From assembly GCA_022615805.1 (NCBI GenBank), contig JAKEGO010000103.1:1-5724 (forward strand): a DNA stretch of 5,724 nucleotides. The letters run 5' to 3'. Below are positions 1 to 3,168 of the stretch, in pieces (positions within the stretch are counted from its first letter, which is position 1; every line of letters begins with the position of its first letter). The stretch comes from Thermoplasmata archaeon. Its GTDB lineage: Archaea; Thermoplasmatota; JAKEGO01. Under the pieces are notes generated by a model. That model ran no database searches and was not told the origin of the DNA. It was given only the letters and a program-made list of their open reading frames with translations. The position numbers and the translations under genes are program-made.

Positions 1-140
1 TTATACCACGACACATTGGTCCCTTGAGGTCCGTCGGACGGAGCCAGCATTCGATGGGACGACTTGAATGGTTTCAAGCGATCAATGGGTCGAAGTGTAA
101 CTGGAGGTCATCCGGTCCAGATGGATTTGAGGTCGCTCGG

Positions 141-146
141 AAAAAA
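141..146 (-). terminator. T-run terminator of the Cys/His small protein
   Basis: On the minus strand a run of six T follows the stop codon of the gene at 153-368 after six bases. Oligo-T tracts just after a stop codon are the usual intrinsic termination signal in archaea, and no hairpin is needed. The surrounding sequence is GC-rich, so the run stands out. The assignment rests on position and composition only. Confidence 0.6.
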
Positions 147-152
147 GGCCTG

Positions 153-368
153 TCAGTGCCAGTAAGCCCGCTCGACCTCGCGGTCCTTCCTTGCCTTCTT
201 CTTGTACTCCCGGTAGTGCTCCTGGCAGAGGTGCGCCCTGCTCTTCCTCGAGTGTCCCTTGCCGCCTTCGATTCCTATCTCGAGGTAGGGGGCCACGCGG
301 GAGCCCGATAGGGACCGGACGGGGGGCTGCTCGCATCCGGTGACGTCGCATTTCCTGGGCCCGGCCAT
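153..368 (-). CDS. Small Cys/His protein, probable zinc-binding, function unknown
   Basis: This gene encodes 71 very basic residues. Near the N-terminus is a CDVTGC motif (Cys7 and Cys12), and later LCQEH (Cys48 and His51). This C-x4-C plus C-x2-H set could hold one zinc ion. Between the pairs lies a GKGHSRKSRAH stretch, and after them a Lys/Arg-rich probable helix running to the C-terminus. Such a charge pattern suits RNA, DNA or ribosome binding, but that is inference and I cannot name the family with confidence. The start chosen is the ATG at 368. An in-frame ATG at 386 would add MKGAIQ, but it lies upstream of the transcription start expected from the TATA box at 398-405, so the shorter form is preferred. 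The gene has its own promoter and is divergent from the beta-propeller gene. A T-run follows its stop. It is probably cytoplasmic, since no signal peptide is visible. Confidence 0.82.
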   Translation of the reverse strand: MAGPRKCDVTGCEQPPVRSLSGSRVAPYLEIGIEGGKGHSRKSRAHLCQEHYREYKKKARKDREVERAYWH

Positions 369-397
369 TTGGATCGCGCCTTTCATACTGGAGGTCC

Positions 398-405
398 TAT
401 TTTAT
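398..405 (-). promoter_or_regulatory. TATA box for the Cys/His small protein
   Basis: The minus strand reads ATAAAATA here, inside a GC-rich background. Its centre is about 33 bases upstream of the ATG at 368, which predicts transcription starting near 375-377 and a leader of fewer than ten bases. This placement excludes the upstream ATG at 386 as the normal start. It sits back to back with the opposing TATA box at 428-435, with about 22 bases between them. Confidence 0.62.
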
Positions 406-423
406 TGTGTTGGTCGCCTTCTG

Positions 424-435
424 GAAAGATATAAG
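424..435 (+). promoter_or_regulatory. BRE/TATA promoter of the beta-propeller gene
   Basis: The sequence GAAAGATATAAG combines a purine-rich BRE-like GAAA with a TATA element (GATATAAG, 428-435). The TATA centre is about 28 bases before the ATG at 460, so transcription should begin at or within a few bases of the start codon, giving a leaderless mRNA. No Shine-Dalgarno sequence precedes that ATG, which agrees. Confidence 0.72.
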
Positions 436-459
436 TGCGCGCGGACATTTGTTCCCACG

Positions 460-1944
460 ATGACGTTGGCTCGAGCCGCCCTGGCATCGATCGCGCTCCT
501 CGCAGTCCTGCCGCTCGCCATCGCCGCGACGTGCGCGGGCGACGAGGGCTGGGGAGCGGCGTTCGGGGAGGGGCTCGCCGCGGACCTTGCCGTTGGGGAG
601 GACATATTCGCTGTCATCGAGGACGATGGACAGCTCCATCTCTCCCGTATCGAGATCGATAACGGCACGCAGGTCTGGCGGGTCCCTCTTCCCGTGGGGA
701 CGCCCGGTCTCTCGCCCGCGTTGGCGGGGAACACGGTCATTTGTGCCCACGGGACCGGCGTGTACGGCTTCAACGCTACGAATGGTCTGGCGCTGTGGAA
801 CCTGTCCATCCCGCAGACGGTGGCTCCCGTCTCCGACGGCGCGCTCCTGGTGATGTCCAACGGTTCGGCCGTGATGGGTTACTCGGCCTTCGGCCGACCG
901 TCCCCCGTATGGGCCAGCCCCGTTTCGACCGCGACCTACCTCGCCCTCGACGGCGAATCCGTCTACGTCGGCACGGGGGCGAGGTCCTTCGAGGTCCTCG
1001 ACGCCAGCAACGGCTCGAAGCGTTGGGGATTCGAGGCCTCCGAGGATCTGGCGGGCCGTCCCGCTTCGAGCGGGGGTAGGACGCTGATCGTCGAGGTGAA
1101 CGGGAACGTCAGCATGCTCGATAGCCGCGGGAACGTCCTCGAGAGAAGGGACACCGGGGCGACGCGGTGCTCGCCCATGGCGCTCGGGGGCGAGTATCTC
1201 CTCGGTTTTGAGAACGGCTCGGTCGTTCGGCTCGACCACGGCCTCTTCACGAGGTGGAACGCCTCGGCGGGAGCACCTGTCCTGGACCTCGTCGTCTCGG
1301 GGAGCCTCGTGCACGCGATCTCCGCGGACGGGCGCGTCGCCGCAATGGACGCGGACTCCGGCGATGTAGCCTGGGACGCGGACTACTGGCCCTCGGCGGG
1401 AGGATCTGCCGGGCCCGGGGGCGGCATCGTCATCTGGTCCCCCGACGGACGCGTCTCCCGGGTCCAGGGGACCCCTGCCCCCTGTCCCTATCTCGTCCAG
1501 GGTGGGCTCTTCCTCACATCGGACCCGCCGCTCCAGGGCAAAAAGGTAAGGGTGTTCGCGCTCCTGCGGAACCGAGGCTCCGGGCCAGGCACGTTCGAGG
1601 TCGCCTTCATCGTAGACGGGAGGGAGCTGGTCCGGGACACGTTGACCGTAGGATCCGCTTCGACCGCGTCTGCCACCGCGTGGTGGAAGCCGGACCGGGG
1701 CGAGCACGTCGTTACCGTCGAGGTCCGCGGCGGATGGAACGCATCGGCGGAGGGAGGTCGGGCCATGATCGTGGTAAAGGTGGTCGGGGAGGCAGAGGGG
1801 AGAGACCTGCGCGCCATCGTTGCCCTGGTCATCGGGTTCATCGCGCTGTGGTGCTTGATGATAACCATCGCGATAATCTATTCGAAGGCCGTCCTCGGGA
1901 AGAGGGCTCGAAGGGCGGGGGCGAACGAGAGGAAAGGGCGTTGA
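460..1944 (+). CDS. Secreted, membrane-anchored PQQ-like beta-propeller protein
   Basis: The product has 494 residues and looks like an extracellular scaffold or binding protein. Residues 1-24 form a signal peptide with a hydrophobic core (ALASIALLAVLPLAIAA). Residues about 30-337 carry roughly seven degenerate PQQ/WD-like blades, seen as repeated units of 'hydrophobic strand, G-x-V/L, D-x-x-(N/S)-G, x-x-W', for example near 68-73, 105-113, 161-189, 243-266 and 277-305. Residues about 345-441 form a CARDB-like beta-sandwich (VRVFALLRNRGSGPGTFEV). Residues 450-473 are a single membrane helix, followed by a short Lys/Arg-rich cytoplasmic tail. I count nine N-X-S/T sequons, all on the predicted outer side, suggesting N-glycosylation. 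No catalytic residues or quinone-enzyme signature are evident, so PQQ binding should not be assumed. The open frame extends upstream to 340, but the ATG at 460 is preferred because it begins the signal peptide and fits the leaderless promoter. The gene converges on the small gene at 1981-2118. Confidence 0.9.
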   Translation: MTLARAALASIALLAVLPLAIAATCAGDEGWGAAFGEGLAADLAVGEDIFAVIEDDGQLHLSRIEIDNGTQVWRVPLPVGTPGLSPALAGNTVICAHGTGVYGFNATNGLALWNLSIPQTVAPVSDGALLVMSNGSAVMGYSAFGRPSPVWASPVSTATYLALDGESVYVGTGARSFEVLDASNGSKRWGFEASEDLAGRPASSGGRTLIVEVNGNVSMLDSRGNVLERRDTGATRCSPMALGGEYLLGFENGSVVRLDHGLFTRWNASAGAPVLDLVVSGSLVHAISADGRVAAMDADSGDVAWDADYWPSAGGSAGPGGGIVIWSPDGRVSRVQGTPAPCPYLVQGGLFLTSDPPLQGKKVRVFALLRNRGSGPGTFEVAFIVDGRELVRDTLTVGSASTASATAWWKPDRGEHVVTVEVRGGWNASAEGGRAMIVVKVVGEAEGRDLRAIVALVIGFIALWCLMITIAIIYSKAVLGKRARRAGANERKGR

Positions 1945-2004
1945 AGCAGAGCCCTGGTCCGATGGAGGATGTGGACTTAGTCACATCGCCTCTTTCCTCT
2001 CGTT
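1924..2004. repeat. Inverted repeat joining the 3' ends of two convergent genes; candidate bidirectional terminator
   Basis: Bases 1924-1940 pair with 1987-2004: AACGAGAGGAAAG against its complement (13 pairs), then a one-base bulge at 1991, then GGCG with CGCC (4 pairs). The intervening 46 bases include a second small hairpin, 1968-1973 with 1982-1987, which covers the stop codon of the minus-strand gene and competes for base 1987. Each arm lies in the coding end of one gene, and both arms encode Asn-Glu-Arg-Lys. A transcript from either strand that reads through could fold the same way. Whether this terminates transcription, processes mRNA ends, or is coincidence is not shown by sequence; archaeal termination usually depends on T-runs. 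Confidence 0.5.
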
Positions 2005-2118
2005 TAGGGTCTGGAGCATCAGGTCGACGTACCTTTGGACGTCCTCTGGTCGTTCGAACGACTGCCTCCGGATGAGGTTCGCCGCCGCCTCGAAGCCGTC
2101 CATGAAGTCCTCGATCAT
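1981..2118 (-). CDS. Small 45-residue helical protein, function unknown
   Basis: This short open frame begins MIEDFMDGFEAA and ends with ERKEAM. Three things support it as a gene. An AGGTGG Shine-Dalgarno sequence lies five bases before the ATG. A TATA box lies about 40 bases upstream. By my hand count, 39 of 45 sense codons end in G or C, the pattern of the clear genes here. The sequence has no low-complexity bias and suggests two amphipathic helices (about 2-19 and 24-43) joined by a turn at RP, as in a helical hairpin that dimerises or binds a partner. No signal peptide, membrane segment or Cys/His motif is present. I do not recognise a family. An in-frame GTG three codons upstream overlaps the Shine-Dalgarno sequence, so ATG is preferred. 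The gene converges on the beta-propeller gene with 36 bases between stop codons. Confidence 0.72.
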   Translation of the reverse strand: MIEDFMDGFEAAANLIRRQSFERPEDVQRYVDLMLQTLNERKEAM

Positions 2119-2123
2119 CGCCC

Positions 2124-2129
2124 CCACCT
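2124..2129 (-). promoter_or_regulatory. Shine-Dalgarno sequence of the 45-residue gene
   Basis: The minus strand reads AGGTGG, five bases before the ATG at 2118. It matches part of the archaeal GGAGGTGATC consensus. It fixes the start of this small gene and contrasts with the apparently leaderless genes at 460 and 2470. Confidence 0.65.
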
Positions 2130-2153
2130 TTCTACCATCACTACGCGAGGGCG

Positions 2154-2161
2154 TTTATTAA
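2154..2161 (-). promoter_or_regulatory. TATA box for the 45-residue gene
   Basis: The minus strand reads TTAATAAA. Transcription would begin near 2131, giving a leader of about 13 bases that just contains the AGGTGG sequence. The element is nearly symmetric (TTTATTAA on the plus strand), so it could also drive a rightward transcript beginning near 2183. I favour the minus direction because a supported gene lies there. Confidence 0.55.
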
Positions 2162-2439
2162 GAAGATTGGTATGATGTTTTGACATGCCACCTCGAGACG
2201 GCTCAGGCGGACCGCCGCCCTGGGGCCGTCGGGAACGCGGTCGGGCGGGGGTTCCCCGTCGACGGCATCCTCTGGGCTGTCACGAGCATCCCGCGGGATG
2301 GGGCGGTCATCAGGCCCCGTCAAGCGTCCCATCCTCGAGGGGAGCCAAGCCGGAACGGACAGTGGACCGGACGACATGGTCATTGCGTGCCCGTTTCCGA
2401 TGATGCACGGTCCCGGTCTGGCGCGATCGGCCAGGAAAC
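2162..2439. other. Stretch without a confident gene between divergent transcription units
   Basis: This GC-rich stretch separates the 45-residue gene from the hydrolase gene. No open frame matches a family I know, and I see no tRNA, RNase P or SRP RNA landmarks. On the plus strand, the frame through 2180-2317 has 41 of 46 codons ending in G or C, which is coding-like. In the next 24 codons of that frame the share falls to 12 of 24, while the frame beginning at 2319 gives 18 of 24. That looks like a frameshifted or decayed coding remnant, or a sequencing indel near the CCCC at 2315-2318. No convincing start codon serves the first part: the options are a TTG at 2180, or an ATG at 2185 in another frame with weak codon bias. 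The stretch also contains the 14-base palindrome at 2287-2300. Confidence 0.5.
2287..2300. repeat. 14-base perfect palindrome
   Basis: CATCCCGCGGGATG is identical to its own reverse complement. Eleven of these bases (CCCGCGGGATG) recur at 2484-2494, just inside the hydrolase gene. It lies about 140 bases before that gene's TATA box, where a dimeric regulator could bind, but in GC-rich DNA a chance palindrome cannot be excluded and no regulator is encoded here. Confidence 0.4.
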
Positions 2440-2448
2440 CTATTTATC
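2434..2448 (+). promoter_or_regulatory. BRE/TATA promoter of the isochorismatase-family gene
   Basis: GGAAACC (a BRE-like purine-rich segment) is followed by TATTTATC at 2441-2448. The TATA centre lies 25-26 bases before the ATG at 2470, so the transcript should start almost exactly at the start codon. No Shine-Dalgarno sequence is present, which is consistent with a leaderless mRNA. Confidence 0.78.
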
Positions 2449-2469
2449 CGGCCCGGGCATGGACCTACC

Positions 2470-3075
2470 ATGGATAGGATCGACCCGCGGGATGCCATCC
2501 TCGTGGTCATCGACGCACAGGAGCGCCTATTCCCCCGCGTCTGGCGGTGGGAGCGGGTCCTCGAGCGCCTCCTTTTCACGATAAGGGGGTCGAACATCTT
2601 CAACATCCCCATCATGGTCACCGAGCAGAACCCGAAGGGCCTTGGTCCGACACTCCGGGAGGTCGAGAGGGCACTTCCGACCTACGCGCCCGACATGAAG
2701 ATGGCCTTCAGCGCGTTCGATTGCGCTCCCTTCTGCGAGCGAGTCACCGGTTCTGGCCGGCGAACCCTCGTCGTCACGGGCATCGAGACGCACATCTGCG
2801 TGCTGCAGACGGTGATGGATGCCATCTCGCTCGGGTTCAAGGTCCACGTCGTCGCCGACGCGGTGTCGTCCACCGACGCGGAGGACCACGCGACGGCGCT
2901 CGCTAGGATGACCGCGATGGGTGCGGTCGTGACCACCTCGCAATCCCTGCTCTACGAGATCATGCGTTCAGCGGACAGGGAGGACTTCCGCGATCTTCTG
3001 GAGCTAATAAGGTCCGGCAGGAAGTCCATTCCGGCGCTCTACTCGTTCGAGGAAGGGGGTCAAGACCACCGGTGA
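2470..3075 (+). CDS. Isochorismatase-family cysteine hydrolase (ISOC/YcaC-like)
   Basis: The product is a 201-residue cytoplasmic alpha/beta hydrolase of the isochorismatase-like superfamily, whose members cleave amide or related bonds with an Asp-Lys-Cys triad. The likely triad is Asp15 in LVVIDAQE, Lys77 in DMKMAFSAF, and Cys110 in GIETHICVLQT, with the order and spacing expected. Other family marks are TEQNPKGLGPT (51-61), VHVVADAVSS (125-134) and the C-terminal TTSQSLLYEIM (155-165). These resemble the ISOC1/ISOC2 and YcaC-like branch rather than nicotinamidase, whose metal-binding Asp and His set I do not see. The substrate is unknown and should not be taken as isochorismate. The length is normal for the family. 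The ATG at 2470 fits the leaderless promoter and the conserved N-terminal strand. No partner genes are adjacent: it stands alone and converges on the surface protein gene 93 bases downstream. Confidence 0.94.
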   Translation: MDRIDPRDAILVVIDAQERLFPRVWRWERVLERLLFTIRGSNIFNIPIMVTEQNPKGLGPTLREVERALPTYAPDMKMAFSAFDCAPFCERVTGSGRRTLVVTGIETHICVLQTVMDAISLGFKVHVVADAVSSTDAEDHATALARMTAMGAVVTTSQSLLYEIMRSADREDFRDLLELIRSGRKSIPALYSFEEGGQDHR

Positions 3076-3168
3076 GCGCATGGCGCCCAGGCCGCGGGCC
3101 GGGTGCGACCGACATCCGACCGCCGCGTGTCCCCCATTCCAACCGTGGCATCCGCGTTTGGCGCCCCG

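Noticed and set aside
54..311. A plus-strand open frame from the ATG at 54, with a TTATACC at the left edge that could be a TATA box.
   Set aside because: Most of it is antisense to the Cys/His protein, the part before 150 has no recognisable features, and TTATACC could as well serve a leftward gene outside the window.
397..1707. A 436-codon open frame on the minus strand, antisense to the beta-propeller gene.
   Set aside because: It is very Arg/Gly/Pro-rich, lacks any family pattern, and overlaps a plus-strand gene with a signal peptide, repeats, a membrane helix and a promoter.
2141..2383. An 80-residue open frame on the minus strand.
   Set aside because: It reads through the TATA box of the 45-residue gene, has its coding-like look from register with the opposite strand, and shows no family pattern.
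2185..2403. A 72-residue open frame starting at an ATG about 28 bases after the TTTATTAA element, placed as a leaderless gene would be.
   Set aside because: Its third codon positions are only weakly G/C-biased, unlike the clear genes, and the product is Arg/Pro/Gly-rich with no family resemblance.
2162..2439. A structured non-coding RNA in the gene-free stretch.
   Set aside because: No tRNA arms, SRP RNA or RNase P RNA landmarks and no long stem beyond the 14-base palindrome were found by eye.
3076..3168. A possible terminator hairpin between the convergent hydrolase and surface protein genes, using GGCC and GGCGCC short repeats.
   Set aside because: Stems are only four to six bases in very GC-rich DNA, with no T-run on either strand.
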